NCBI RefSeq assembly: GCF_034424155.1 | Contig: NZ_CP139992.1 | Span: forward strand, 4,418,012 to 4,482,011 | DNA length: 64,000 bases | Source of the DNA: Hafnia alvei | Lineage (GTDB): Bacteria; Pseudomonadota; Gammaproteobacteria; Enterobacterales; Enterobacteriaceae | Direction: 5' to 3' | Shown here: positions 20,442 through 29,270 of the stretch, piece after piece | Position numbering within the stretch: position 1 is the stretch's first letter | Layout of the letters: each line of letters begins with the position of its first letter | Position numbers and translations under genes: made by a program | Notes under the pieces: generated by a model | The model's input: only the letters and a program-made list of their open reading frames with translations | Database searches by the model: none | Told to the model about the DNA's origin: nothing

Positions 20442-21371
20442 ATGAGCATTAAAATCGTCCCAAAAGAACAGCTAGGTGCAGAACGCGAAAAATCAGGTGG
20501 TTTAGACAATATTCCTCCGGTGCTGTTTGCTAACCTTAAGAGCCTCTATTCCCGCCGCGCGGAACGTCTGCGTCAACTTGCGGAAAATAATCCTCTGGGC
20601 GATTACCTGAATTTTGCCGCGGCGATTGCTGATGCTCAGCAAAAAGCATTGCACGACAATCCATTAACCATCGATTTAACCCAAACGCTAACCAACGCGG
20701 CCGCCATGGGCAAACCGCCTCTGGATACGAGTATTTTCCCACGCACTCATCACTGGCACACCCTGTTGCAGGCGCTGATTGCCGAACTGATGCCTGATGC
20801 GCCAGAGCATGTTCAGCCGGTGCTAGAGAACCTATCTAAAACATCTGATTCCGAGCTGGAAATCATGGCGAAGGATCTGTTTGCCGGTAACTACGGTGTC
20901 GTCGGTAGCGATAAAGCCCCCTTCATCTGGGCCGCGCTGTCTTTATATTGGGCGCAAATGGCAACCCAAATTCCGGGCAAAGCCAAAGCCGAATATGGTG
21001 AACATCGCCAATTCTGCCCGGTATGCGGCAGCATGCCAGTAGCCAGCGTCATTCACATGGGTACCACCAACGGCTTACGTTATTTGCACTGCAACCTGTG
21101 CGAAAGCGAATGGCACGTAGTACGCGTAAAATGCACCAACTGTGAACAAACGCGCGATCTCAATTACTGGTCACTCGACAGTGAAAATGCCGCTGTCAAA
21201 GCAGAAAGCTGCGGGGATTGCGGAACTTACCTGAAAATGGTTTATCAGGAAAAAGACCCGAAAGTTGAGCCCGTTGCCGACGACTTAGCAACGCTGGTGC
21301 TCGATGCAAAAATGGAAGAAGAAGGCTTCGGGCGCAGCAGCATCAACCCGTTCCTGTTCCCAGGGGAATAA
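20442..21371 (+). CDS. fdhE: FdhE, formate dehydrogenase accessory protein
   Basis: A 309-residue cytoplasmic protein needed for maturation of Tat-exported formate dehydrogenases, thought to interact with the catalytic subunits. It has the C-terminal rubredoxin-like metal site made of paired Cys motifs: [24 protein letters not shown] and CGDCGTYLK. Length equals E. coli FdhE. It is separated from fdoI by 94 bp that hold a short palindromic CCCCCTGATAAGGGGG element. Confidence 0.94.
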   Translation: MSIKIVPKEQLGAEREKSGGLDNIPPVLFANLKSLYSRRAERLRQLAENNPLGDYLNFAAAIADAQQKALHDNPLTIDLTQTLTNAAAMGKPPLDTSIFPRTHHWHTLLQALIAELMPDAPEHVQPVLENLSKTSDSELEIMAKDLFAGNYGVVGSDKAPFIWAALSLYWAQMATQIPGKAKAEYGEHRQFCPVCGSMPVASVIHMGTTNGLRYLHCNLCESEWHVVRVKCTNCEQTRDLNYWSLDSENAAVKAESCGDCGTYLKMVYQEKDPKVEPVADDLATLVLDAKMEEEGFGRSSINPFLFPGE

Positions 21372-21395
21372 ACCCCACCCGTTCTCTTTCTTCAT

Positions 21396-21429
21396 AAAAA
21401 AACCCGCCGATGTATGGCGGGTTTTTTAT
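21396..21429 (+). terminator. Intrinsic terminator after fdhE
   Basis: Stem AAACCCGCC / GGCGGGTTT with a seven-base loop and a T-run of six; the A-run upstream makes it potentially bidirectional. The remainder of the 21430-21620 gap shows no gene. Confidence 0.88.
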
Positions 21430-21620
21430 TGCCCAGTCTGCGAGCTCAACTCCATCCTTGGTGACAACATTCTGTAAATCTATCCGAACTGTTTTCTTGG
21501 TGTAAAAGCTGGCGTAGCGTAACCCTTCACAAACGAGAAAACGAAATAGAGCTCGACCAGCTCCTCCCGCACCCAACAAGGCGAGGATTGGGAAAGGGTC
21601 AGTCCGTAATACTGATATTT

Positions 21621-21723
21621 CCCCCCCTAACCCTCCCCTTCACAAAAGCGGGAACTGTTCGGCTATATTCGTAAGGATCACGATCGGCTCCTCCCCCTGC
21701 GAAGGGGGAGGTTGGGAGGGGGT
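21621..21723 (+). repeat. Palindromic intergenic repeat, copy A
   Basis: A roughly 100-bp unit starting CCCCCCTAACCCTCCCCTT, with a core resembling GTTCGG(C)ATATTCGTAAGGATC.CGATCGG, and ending GGGGGAGGTTGGGAGGGGGT. The ends are imperfect terminal inverted repeats. The last bases provide the purine-rich ribosome-binding site of the DUF559 gene, whose ATG follows directly. Confidence 0.85.
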
Positions 21724-22110
21724 ATGCCGAAAAACTCAATATTTAACGTTCCACAACATACCGATTTGCGTAAAGACTTAAGACATAACCTCACCTACCC
21801 AGAACGAAAACTCTGGTCAGCGCTTAAACATCGCCAGCTAGGCATTAAGTTCAGACGTCAGCATGGAGTTGGTCGCTACATCGTTGATTTTTATTGTGCC
21901 AGCTTATGCATGGCCATTGAGCTAGACGGCAATAGCCACTTCAACACAGAAGCCATCCAATATGACCGCATTCGCGATGATTATTTAAAATCATTAGGTA
22001 TTCACGTAATTCGGATATGGAATAGTGATGTGATGGGGAATATCGATGGTGTTTTAGCGATGCTTGAGCACGAGATAAAAAATCTGGCTTTGCGACAGAC
22101 CCCACCCTAA
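21724..22110 (+). CDS. DUF559 family endonuclease-like protein (Vsr/PD-(D/E)XK fold)
   Basis: A 128-residue protein of the DUF559 family, related to very-short-patch-repair nucleases. The N-terminal region has the family motif TYPERKLWSALKHRQLG-KFRRQ. The core contains IVDFYCASLCMAIELDG (probable acidic active-site residues Asp and Glu), followed by YDRIRDDYLKSLGIHVIRIWN. Cellular role unknown. The gene is framed by repeat copies A and B. The ATG follows copy A with no spacer, and the TAA stop lies within the first bases of copy B. A TTG four codons upstream, inside the repeat, is a less likely start. Confidence 0.82.
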   Translation: MPKNSIFNVPQHTDLRKDLRHNLTYPERKLWSALKHRQLGIKFRRQHGVGRYIVDFYCASLCMAIELDGNSHFNTEAIQYDRIRDDYLKSLGIHVIRIWNSDVMGNIDGVLAMLEHEIKNLALRQTPP

Positions 22111-22204
22111 CCCTCCCCTTCACAGGGGAGGGAACTGTCCGGCGATATTCGTAAGGATCTCGATCGGTTCCTCCCCCTGCCAAGGGGGAGGTTGGGAGGG
22201 GGTC
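22100..22204 (+). repeat. Palindromic intergenic repeat, copy B
   Basis: Same family and orientation as copy A: ACCCCACCCTAACCCTCCCC at the left end, the AAGGATCTCGATCGG core and GGGGGAGGTTGGGAGGGGGT at the right end. Its first bases contain the DUF559 stop codon. Confidence 0.88.
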
Positions 22205-22214
22205 ATGATATTTA

Positions 22215-22319
22215 CCTCACCCTAGCCCTCCCCTTCACAAAAGAGGGAACTGTTCGGCGATATGCGTAAGGATCTCGATCGGCTCCTCCCCCTGCCAAGG
22301 GGGAGGTTGGGACGGGGTC
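22215..22319 (+). repeat. Palindromic intergenic repeat, copy C
   Basis: Third direct copy, only about 10 bp after copy B. It begins CCTCACCCTAGCCCTCCCC and ends GGGGGAGGTTGGGACGGGGT. The convergent yigL gene ends within its last bases. Confidence 0.88.
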
Positions 22320-23130
22320 AGTCAGCAGATGCTTCCAAATACATCTTCCGCAGATAATGTGGCACCGCATCGTCAACGTTGCTGCCGATAACTTCCAGAT
22401 TTGGCAACGCGTCTTTCAGGCGCTGATGGGAATCGCGCATGATGCAGCCTTTACCCGCCATCGATAGCATTTCCATATCGTTCATGCCGTCGCCGAAAGC
22501 GATGCAATCTTTAAGCGTATAACCCAAGAGCTTCGCCACATATTCCAGCGCGTGGCCTTTTGATACGCCGCCCGCCATCACTTCCAAGCAGGTTGGCAGC
22601 GAGAAACTGACGTTTACGCGATCGCCCCAGCGTGCATTGATAGCTTCTTCCAACGGCAGCAGTTTTTCATGAGTATCGCTGGTGAAGTAGACTTTACAGA
22701 TGCCGTCTGTAGGTAAAAATGCCGGTTCAAACAGCTGATAGTGGAAAACGGACTCTTGGAAAAACTCTTTCTGCTCAGGGCTTTCACGGTTCATAAACCA
22801 ATCATCATTACGATAGACGTTGGTCAGAATGTCTGGGTCGTTATGCACGATGTTATAAAGATCGCGGGCGATATCTTCATCTACGTTATGGCTGAAAATC
22901 AGTTCACCGGCGGTGTTATGTACACGCGCACCGTTTGACGTGATCATGAAAGCGCTGATACCTAAACTGTCTCTAACCTGTGCAATATCAATATGATGAC
23001 GGCCTGTGGCAAACACAAAGTTTACCCCTAGCTGGGTCAGCTGTTGCAAAGTTTCACGGGCAAACGGAGTCAATGTATGTGCAGGTGACAGCAGGGTGCC
23101 GTCCATATCAGAAGCAACAATGTGGTACAT
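22318..23130 (-). CDS. yigL: YigL, HAD-superfamily phosphatase (Cof type)
   Basis: A 270-residue cytoplasmic HAD phosphatase; E. coli YigL dephosphorylates pyridoxal phosphate and some sugar phosphates. Motif I DMDGTLLSP is at residues 8-16, motif II is ITSNGARV, the Lys segment is EVMAGGVSKGHAL and motif IV is IAFGDGMNDMEML. The frame extends upstream into the pldB region, but start 23130 (MYHIVASDMDG) matches the family. It lies 16 bp after pldB, as in E. coli. Confidence 0.92.
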   Translation of the reverse strand: MYHIVASDMDGTLLSPAHTLTPFARETLQQLTQLGVNFVFATGRHHIDIAQVRDSLGISAFMITSNGARVHNTAGELIFSHNVDEDIARDLYNIVHNDPDILTNVYRNDDWFMNRESPEQKEFFQESVFHYQLFEPAFLPTDGICKVYFTSDTHEKLLPLEEAINARWGDRVNVSFSLPTCLEVMAGGVSKGHALEYVAKLLGYTLKDCIAFGDGMNDMEMLSMAGKGCIMRDSHQRLKDALPNLEVIGSNVDDAVPHYLRKMYLEASAD

Positions 23131-23146
23131 AAAGTGTGTTCTAACC

Positions 23147-24172
23147 TCAGCTGGGGTTGGCGGCAGTTTCTGCCGACGAATCGGAGTGAAGAGCGTAAAA
23201 ATGCAAAATGGCATTTAACGCCTCAGAGCGCATTGCGTCCCGCTCAAACAGGATCTCGTGGCGTGCGCCCTTAATAATATGGGGAGCCCCACCGTATGGT
23301 GGATTCCCCGCTTTCGTGAGTGACTGACAAAAAGCAAAATGCGATGCGTTGGCAACGACCCGATCATCACCCGCTTGTAATAACAGCAGCGGCGCAGTGA
23401 TATTTTCAGCGTTGGCGATGGCTCGTTCTCCCGCCTGAATACTCTCGCGCACCCAGTGGTAAGTCGGCCCGCCGACCTGTAATTCAGGGTAATCAGCGTA
23501 ATAGCGTAAAAAACGACGATAGCGAACCCGACTATGAGTGAGTTCATTAACAATAAAAGGCAATGGGCGCCAATGGCCGGTACCTAATGCGTAATTATCC
23601 CGCATTTTCGGATAGCGTTCTGCCCAGTCAGCAATCCGTTTGGCAACCCATAACGGCATGGGCAATTTTATCCCCGTCATAGGCGCACACAGCGCGGCGG
23701 CGGTAACGCCCTGCGGCCTGCGAGCCAAAAACAGCGCGAGTATCGCACCGCCCATGGAGTGGGCCAGCGCAAAACGCTGTTTGTAGGGTTTAGATAAAAT
23801 TTCTTGCTGCCAGAGAATCTCTAGATCATCGACGTAATCATCAAAACGAACGACGTGTCCACGGTGATGATCGTCCAGCATTCGCCCTGATTTTCCCTGT
23901 CCACGATGATCGACAATCACCACGTCATAGCCGCTGTGAAACAGATCGTAGGCGAGTTCAGGATACTTCATGTAGCTTTCGATGCGCCCTGGCGAAACCA
24001 GTACCACACGGGAATGCTGTTTTGACGTAAAACGGACAAACCGAATTGAAACATCGTCCACGCCCATAAAAACCTCTTCCTGACGTTGTTGCCAGAAATC
24101 GAGTAATGGACCGGTGGTAAATGCGGCGAATTCGTTCTCGCGCTGTAACCAGCTTTGGTTCAGAGGAGGCAT
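23147..24172 (-). CDS. pldB: PldB, lysophospholipase L2
   Basis: About 341 residues, alpha/beta-hydrolase fold, inner-membrane associated. It hydrolyses 2-acyl lysophospholipids and performs acyl transfer to phosphatidylglycerol in E. coli. Visible: VILVSPGRIESY-like strand, DHRGQGKSGR oxyanion region, nucleophile elbow AHSMGGA (Ser) and the late KGARHEILFE histidine. The open frame extends 39 codons further upstream; the start at 24172 is chosen by family length and gives MPPLNQSWLQRENEFAAFTT, although no strong ribosome-binding site precedes it. Confidence 0.9.
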   Translation of the reverse strand: MPPLNQSWLQRENEFAAFTTGPLLDFWQQRQEEVFMGVDDVSIRFVRFTSKQHSRVVLVSPGRIESYMKYPELAYDLFHSGYDVVIVDHRGQGKSGRMLDDHHRGHVVRFDDYVDDLEILWQQEILSKPYKQRFALAHSMGGAILALFLARRPQGVTAAALCAPMTGIKLPMPLWVAKRIADWAERYPKMRDNYALGTGHWRPLPFIVNELTHSRVRYRRFLRYYADYPELQVGGPTYHWVRESIQAGERAIANAENITAPLLLLQAGDDRVVANASHFAFCQSLTKAGNPPYGGAPHIIKGARHEILFERDAMRSEALNAILHFYALHSDSSAETAANPS

Positions 24173-24458
24173 AGGAGCCGTTATTGTCCTTTGGTAATTT
24201 TGTGAGCAATCGCACAAGAAATAGCTGTTTCGTATTGTGGCATAAAAGCGTTCGTTCAGGGAGTGATAACCATATTGTCGGCGGAACATGAACCAAAAAG
24301 GTGATTATTAGTTACACACATGAATACATTCTCCCATATCGAATAAATTCACTTGCGCATCGTCACACATTTTGTAAGTTTGGTTAATGGGGCAAGCCCC
24401 ACCGCACAGACAGGCGGCTTTAATTTCTTAATATAAAAACTCCAAGGCAGGACTACAT

Positions 24459-25562
24459 ATGAAAAACGTTGGTTTTATCGGTTGGCGCGGGATGGTCGGC
24501 TCTGTACTCATGCAACGCATGATTGAAGAACGCGATTTTGACGCCATTCGCCCGGTTTTTTTCTCAACATCTCAGCACGGTGAACCTGCGCCAACCTTTA
24601 CCGGTCAGCAAGGTACCTTGCAAGATGCGTATGATATCGACGCATTGAAGGCGTTGGACATTATCATCACCTGCCAGGGCGGCGATTACACCAACGAGAT
24701 TTACCCTAAGCTGCGCGCCAGCGGCTGGCAAGGTTACTGGATTGATGCCGCGTCTTCGCTGCGCATGAATGAGGACTCGGTTATTATCCTCGATCCGGTT
24801 AACCACGATGTGATTCATGATGCGCTCAACAAAGGTATTAAAACCTTCGCGGGCGGTAACTGCACCGTAAGCCTGATGTTGATGTCTCTGGGCGGCCTAT
24901 TTGCCAATAATTTGGTCGATTGGGTATCCGTGGCGACTTATCAGGCAGCCTCCGGCGGCGGTGCACGCCATATGCGTGAGCTGCTCAGCCAAATGGGTAT
25001 GCTGCATAACAGCGTTGCCAAAGAGCTACAAAACCCAGCATCCGCCATTTTAGATATCGAACGTAAAGTCACCGAACTAAGCCGTAGCGGCACACTGCCA
25101 ACGGATAATTTCGGCGTACCGCTAGCGGGTAGCCTAATTCCTTGGATCGACAAAGCGCTGGATAATGGCCAGAGCAAAGAAGAGTGGAAAGGTCAGGCTG
25201 AAACCAACAAGATTTTAGCCACCAAAGAGATCATTCCCGTCGATGGTTTGTGCGTGCGCGTTGGTGCTCTGCGTTGCCATAGCCAAGCTTTCACCATCAA
25301 GCTCAAACAAGATGTCTCCCTGCCTGAAATCGAGCAAATGCTGGCCAGCCACAACGACTGGGTCAAAGTGGTTCCGAATGACCGCGAACTTAGCATGCGC
25401 GAGCTAACGCCTGCCGCCGTCACCGGTACGCTATCAACGCCGGTCGGTCGCCTACGTAAGCTGAATATGGGACCACAGTACCTTTCTGCATTTACCGTGG
25501 GCGATCAGCTGCTGTGGGGCGCTGCGGAACCTCTGCGTCGCATGCTGAAGTTTGTGCTGTAA
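24459..25562 (+). CDS. asd: Aspartate-semialdehyde dehydrogenase
   Basis: Cytoplasmic NADPH enzyme making aspartate semialdehyde for lysine, threonine, methionine and diaminopimelate. 367 residues, the same length as in E. coli. N-terminal Rossmann loop [17 protein letters not shown], catalytic cysteine in [17 protein letters not shown], and active-site region [19 protein letters not shown] stand-alone gene ending in a terminator. Confidence 0.96.
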   Translation: MKNVGFIGWRGMVGSVLMQRMIEERDFDAIRPVFFSTSQHGEPAPTFTGQQGTLQDAYDIDALKALDIIITCQGGDYTNEIYPKLRASGWQGYWIDAASSLRMNEDSVIILDPVNHDVIHDALNKGIKTFAGGNCTVSLMLMSLGGLFANNLVDWVSVATYQAASGGGARHMRELLSQMGMLHNSVAKELQNPASAILDIERKVTELSRSGTLPTDNFGVPLAGSLIPWIDKALDNGQSKEEWKGQAETNKILATKEIIPVDGLCVRVGALRCHSQAFTIKLKQDVSLPEIEQMLASHNDWVKVVPNDRELSMRELTPAAVTGTLSTPVGRLRKLNMGPQYLSAFTVGDQLLWGAAEPLRRMLKFVL

Positions 25563-25568
25563 ATGATT

Positions 25569-25594
25569 AGCCCTCTCCTTCGTTGGAGAGGGTT
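25569..25594. terminator. Terminator between asd and btsS
   Basis: Eight-bp stem CCCTCTCC / GGAGAGGG with a TTCGTT loop, between convergent genes. The T-tract is short. Confidence 0.65.
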
Positions 25595-25609
25595 CCCATT
25601 CCGTCACTA

Positions 25610-27304
25610 TCACGCCTCGACCACCACCTTCGGCACCCGAATCACAATACGGGTAAATTTATCAGCCTCGCTTTCCACGCTCACACCAAACCTATCGCCA
25701 TAGCGAGCTTTAATCCTTCTATCAACCAAGTTCATGCCTAAGCCATCTCCGCGTGGTTTGGACTGATAGAGACCCGCATTATCTTCAACGCTAATCAGAA
25801 TATCGTCGCCCTCCCTCCAGCTATGCAAACGAACCTCGCCAACGCCAAACAGCTGCGACGTGCCATGCTTAATCGCATTCTCCACAATCGGCTGCAACGA
25901 AAACGCGGGTAAGCGTATGTGTAGTAAGGACTCGTCAATATCAAAATCAATCATCAGATGATCGGAGAAACGCGCTTTCTCAATTTCCAAATAAGCTTTT
26001 ACATGTTCAATTTCATCACCCAGCGTCACTTCGTCGCTGCTGCGTTTTAGATTTTTGCGGAAAAACGTCGACAGCGAAAGCACCAGCTTACGGGCATGGT
26101 CGGGATCACGCCGGATCACCGCCGATAAGGTATTCAGCGCGTTAAATAGAAAATGGGGATTCACCTGCGCATGCAACAACTTGATCTCAGACTGAGCCAG
26201 CAATTGTTTCTGCTGCTCATATTTACCCGCCAATATCTGCGCCGAAAGTAAGTGAGCAATACCCTCACCCAATGTACGGTTAATGCTTGAGAACAACTTA
26301 TTCTTCGGCTCATACAGTTTGATGCTGCCTACCACGCGGTTATCTTCACCGCGCAGCGGGATCACCAGCGTTGAGCCAAGCTTACAGTTCGGCGTGACCG
26401 AGCACTGATAGGCCACTTCGTTGCCATCGGCATAGACCACCTGATCAAGCTCAATGGCACGATGCGTGTGATGAGAGGTAATGGGCGACCCCACTAAATG
26501 GTGATCGTCGCCAATGCCTATAAATGCCAACAGCTTTTCACGATCGGTGATCGCCACTGCGCCGACCCCTAATTCTTCATACAGCACTTTGGCAACTTTC
26601 ATGCTGTTTTGTGGGTTAAAACCTTGCCGCATAACACCTTCAGCTCGAGCCGCAATTTGCAGGGCTTTTGAGGAGAACGCCGAAGTGTACTTTTCAAAGA
26701 TCGCCCGCCGATCGAGCAAGATCTGCATAAACATGGCCGCACCGACGGTGTTGGTGATCATCATCGGCAAAGCAATATTTTCCACCAGCTCTTCGGCCTC
26801 CCAGAACGGGCGCGCCACGATCAAAATGATCAGCATTTGGAAACACTCAGCCAAAAATGTAATTGCAGCAATCACCAACGGCTGGAACAGCAGATCTAAC
26901 CGATTATTTTTCAGCATATAGCGATGCAATAACCCACCGACCAAGCCTTCCACCACCGTGGAAATCATACAGGCCATTGCCGTCATGCCGCCCATCGAAT
27001 AGCGATGCAGGCCGCCGGTCAATCCCACCAAAAAGCCCACCGATGGACCACCAAGAACCCCACCTAAAACGGCGCCTATGGCACGGGTATTAGCGATAGA
27101 ATCATCGATGTGCAGGCCAAAATAGGTACCCATGATGCAAAACATCGAAAAGGTGAGATAACACACCAGCTTATGCGGCAAACGAATAGTGACCTGCATC
27201 AGCGGGATAAACAGCGGGGTTTTACTCAACAAATAGGCGATAACCAGATACACGCACATCTGTTGAAGTAGGGAGAGAATTAAATCGATCTGGCTGACAC
27301 CCAT
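25610..27304 (-). CDS. btsS: BtsS (YehU)-type sensor histidine kinase
   Basis: A 564-residue LytS-type inner-membrane kinase. The N-terminal 5TM region (about residues 1-200) includes IDDSIANTRAIGAVLGG, followed by a GAF domain (about 215-365). The HisKA_7TM-type domain has the phosphorylated His384 in QVNPHFLFNAL, and the N-box is PIVENAIKHG. It closely matches E. coli BtsS, a high-affinity pyruvate sensor that controls the transporter BtsT through BtsR. Start 27304 follows AAGGATATTTTCC. The response-regulator gene that normally follows is absent: asd lies convergent just downstream. Confidence 0.9.
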   Translation of the reverse strand: MGVSQIDLILSLLQQMCVYLVIAYLLSKTPLFIPLMQVTIRLPHKLVCYLTFSMFCIMGTYFGLHIDDSIANTRAIGAVLGGVLGGPSVGFLVGLTGGLHRYSMGGMTAMACMISTVVEGLVGGLLHRYMLKNNRLDLLFQPLVIAAITFLAECFQMLIILIVARPFWEAEELVENIALPMMITNTVGAAMFMQILLDRRAIFEKYTSAFSSKALQIAARAEGVMRQGFNPQNSMKVAKVLYEELGVGAVAITDREKLLAFIGIGDDHHLVGSPITSHHTHRAIELDQVVYADGNEVAYQCSVTPNCKLGSTLVIPLRGEDNRVVGSIKLYEPKNKLFSSINRTLGEGIAHLLSAQILAGKYEQQKQLLAQSEIKLLHAQVNPHFLFNALNTLSAVIRRDPDHARKLVLSLSTFFRKNLKRSSDEVTLGDEIEHVKAYLEIEKARFSDHLMIDFDIDESLLHIRLPAFSLQPIVENAIKHGTSQLFGVGEVRLHSWREGDDILISVEDNAGLYQSKPRGDGLGMNLVDRRIKARYGDRFGVSVESEADKFTRIVIRVPKVVVEA

Positions 27305-27429
27305 GGAAAATATCCTTCATTCACATGGCAGGTTTTACATGGTAAATAGTGTAACTGATCGAGGAGTAGCGACCGTGCTTTTATCCCCAAAAATCATAGG
27401 CGATACTCGAAGCACAGCCGAATTTAGGC

Positions 27430-27568
27430 AAAAAAAAAGCCAGCACCCGAGCTGGCTAAAAAAACACTGGAAGCAATGTGAGCAATGTCGTGCCTTCTCG
27501 AAAGGACTCCTTGGATAGCGTGAGTCAAATATGAGCTACTTGACTGACGTTTCTCTAAGGTTGTCTTC
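27430..27568 (-). ncRNA. ryhB: RyhB, iron-responsive small RNA
   Basis: The minus strand carries the diagnostic RyhB pairing core (GCACGACATTGCTCAC followed by ATTGCTTCCAGTG, 27466-27494). A rho-independent terminator then follows (AGCCAGC / GCTGGCT stem with T-runs, 27430-27464). A Fur box lies upstream at 27581-27599, and aaaT (yhhY) is the neighbour, as in E. coli. RyhB represses mRNAs of iron-using proteins with Hfq when iron is scarce. The 5' end is inferred from a TTGATA-N18-CATTCT promoter overlapping the Fur box. That gives about 138 nt, longer than the 90-nt E. coli RNA. Confidence 0.93.
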
Positions 27569-27580
27569 CCTAGAATGCAC

Positions 27581-27599
27581 GGCAATGATAATCATTATC
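27581..27599. promoter_or_regulatory. Fur box of ryhB
   Basis: GGCAATGATAATCATTATC matches the Fur consensus at 17 of 19 positions. It overlaps the candidate ryhB promoter on the minus strand and is about 107 bp upstream of the divergent aaaT. Confidence 0.9.
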
Positions 27600-27705
27600 A
27601 ATATCACTTGTAAAGCGTTTTTTTATCTATTAATAACCCTACTAAAATAGTTTTTATCCTTTATATTGAATGGGTTATTTGCTAACTCGTTGACAGGAAA
27701 AACAA

Positions 27706-28206
27706 ATGCCCGAGATTATAATTCGCGCAGCAACGCCAAAAGATGTCGAAGAATTGCACAAATTACATACTTATCCGCAGGTCTACGCCCAAACGCTACA
27801 GCTTCCGTATGCCACGACAGAAGTTTGGGAAAAACGCCTGAATCAAACGCCGGCTGGCACCTATCATCTTGTGGCGGTGCATGAAAATGACATCGTGGGA
27901 TGTGTGAGTTTAGACGCCTACCAGCGGCCACGTATGCGCCACAGCGGAACGTTTGGCATCAGCGTTAGACATGATTTTCAAGGGCGCGGCGTGGGAAGCA
28001 AACTGATGACAGCGATGCTGGAGCTTGCCGACAAATGGCTGGATTTAAAAAGAATTGAGCTTACGGTGTTTACCGACAACGTCGGTGCCGTTGCGCTGTA
28101 TAAAAAATTTGGTTTTGAAATAGAAGGCACCAGCCGTAGCTACGCATATCGTGATGGTGATTACGTTGATGCATTCCATATGGCGAGACTACGCGTGCTC
28201 CTGTAG
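27706..28206 (+). CDS. aaaT: AaaT (YhhY), L-amino acid N-acetyltransferase
   Basis: A 166-residue GNAT acetyltransferase. The acetyl-CoA loop is in SVRHDFQGRGVGSKLM (about residues 85-100), and the C-terminal GNAT signature is NVGAVALYKKFGFEIEG. It resembles E. coli YhhY, which acetylates L-phenylalanine and L-methionine. Position next to ryhB is conserved with E. coli. It overlaps the end of the convergent RcsB-like gene by 18 bp. Confidence 0.87.
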   Translation: MPEIIIRAATPKDVEELHKLHTYPQVYAQTLQLPYATTEVWEKRLNQTPAGTYHLVAVHENDIVGCVSLDAYQRPRMRHSGTFGISVRHDFQGRGVGSKLMTAMLELADKWLDLKRIELTVFTDNVGAVALYKKFGFEIEGTSRSYAYRDGDYVDAFHMARLRVLL

Positions 28207-28827
28207 CAACCCTTCCTTGTGGCTGACCAGATAACGACAGAAATTGGCGTGATTGGTTAGCCCAAGCTTGCGCATTGCGCTACGTTTATGGCCACTAATC
28301 GTTTTCTCACTCACCTTCAATTTACGCGCAATTTCTCCGAGCGTTTGTCCCTGCTGCAAACAACTCATCACCCTTTCTTCGCTACGCGTTATCTTAACAT
28401 CGGCTTGTTTTCCTCGCTTTTCAAGGAAGCCTCTAATGGCATCGCTGTGATCAATCACGCCCGATAATAAACGAGCCAAAATCGCCTCACGCAGCGACGA
28501 AATTGGTTCCTGCTTAGACAGTAATGTATAAGTGTTATGTGAGATGACTCTCGACAAAACATAAGGATCTTCAGAGCGCGTTAAGACGATCACTGGAAGT
28601 TTAGGAAAAGCCGCCTTCAGAAAATGCAACGTATCTAATGCGCCTGATAAGCCATATTCAAAAGGAACAATTTCGATAATTAATGCATCAAATGGTTTTA
28701 GCGTGTGCTCAAGAACAAACTGAGAACATAGATTGAAGGGCTGACATTTGATATCCATGCCATCCATGCAACTATATATTCCCATCGCATCAACATGAGA
28801 GGTTTCAACTAATGCAATTCTTAACAT
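28189..28827 (-). CDS. RcsB-like LuxR-family regulator with pseudo-receiver domain
   Basis: A 212-residue two-domain regulator. The N-terminal receiver-like domain (about 1-120) aligns with RcsB over FPKLPVIVLTRSEDP and neighbouring segments. The C-terminal LuxR HTH (about 145-205) contains LGEIARKLKVSEKTISGHKRSAMRKLGL. The position of the phosphoaccepting Asp of RcsB is Glu52 (ALIIEIVPFEYG), and the N-terminal acidic pair is also reduced. It may therefore work as an unphosphorylated partner, like BglJ-type RcsB heterodimer partners. Start 28827 follows AGGGATAAA. Proximity to a fimbrial operon suggests surface-structure control (inference). Confidence 0.72.
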   Translation of the reverse strand: MLRIALVETSHVDAMGIYSCMDGMDIKCQPFNLCSQFVLEHTLKPFDALIIEIVPFEYGLSGALDTLHFLKAAFPKLPVIVLTRSEDPYVLSRVISHNTYTLLSKQEPISSLREAILARLLSGVIDHSDAIRGFLEKRGKQADVKITRSEERVMSCLQQGQTLGEIARKLKVSEKTISGHKRSAMRKLGLTNHANFCRYLVSHKEGLLQEHA

Positions 28828-29270
28828 TTTATCCCTAATGATAATTATATGAGGAAAAATCTTCAAATTATCCTGCAAATTTGCAATGCAATGTATAAAT
28901 TCCTAAGGCAGTAAAAATAATTATTCACAAACCTTAAAGAAAACTATAACACTCTAAGTTGTTATCAATACATGAACATTTCTGGTATGTTTTGTATATA
29001 ATTTCACCGCTTTTTGCAAAATAAAAAACCATTACTTTACGAAAAACCAGAATTATTACCTACTAAAATGATGTTTTGCATGCTGAAAAAGTTATTTTAT
29101 GGCTGTATTTTACTCAATCAAATAATAGGTTATACAATTAACAAATAGCATTGACATCATGACATTGCGCTTAATCTAGATATAATGAATCTGGGACACT
29201 AACCTAAATTTTTACACACAGTGCAAATACCTCAATCGTGGTAATTGCAATCAATATAAAAAAGAGAAAT
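28828..29270. promoter_or_regulatory. AT-rich divergent intergenic region
   Basis: About 440 bp of very AT-rich DNA between two divergent regulator genes. It must carry both promoters. No gene, RNA or clear operator was seen. Base composition suggests an H-NS-type silenced region (inference). Confidence 0.5.

Noticed and set aside
21621-22319. CRISPR array
   Set aside because: The repeats are about 100 bp, palindromic and only three in tandem, with a protein gene between them; no uniform spacers and no cas genes.
27303-27518. Plus-strand ORF of 71 codons between btsS and aaaT
   Set aside because: It lies antisense to ryhB, has no family features, and is explained by the sRNA gene.
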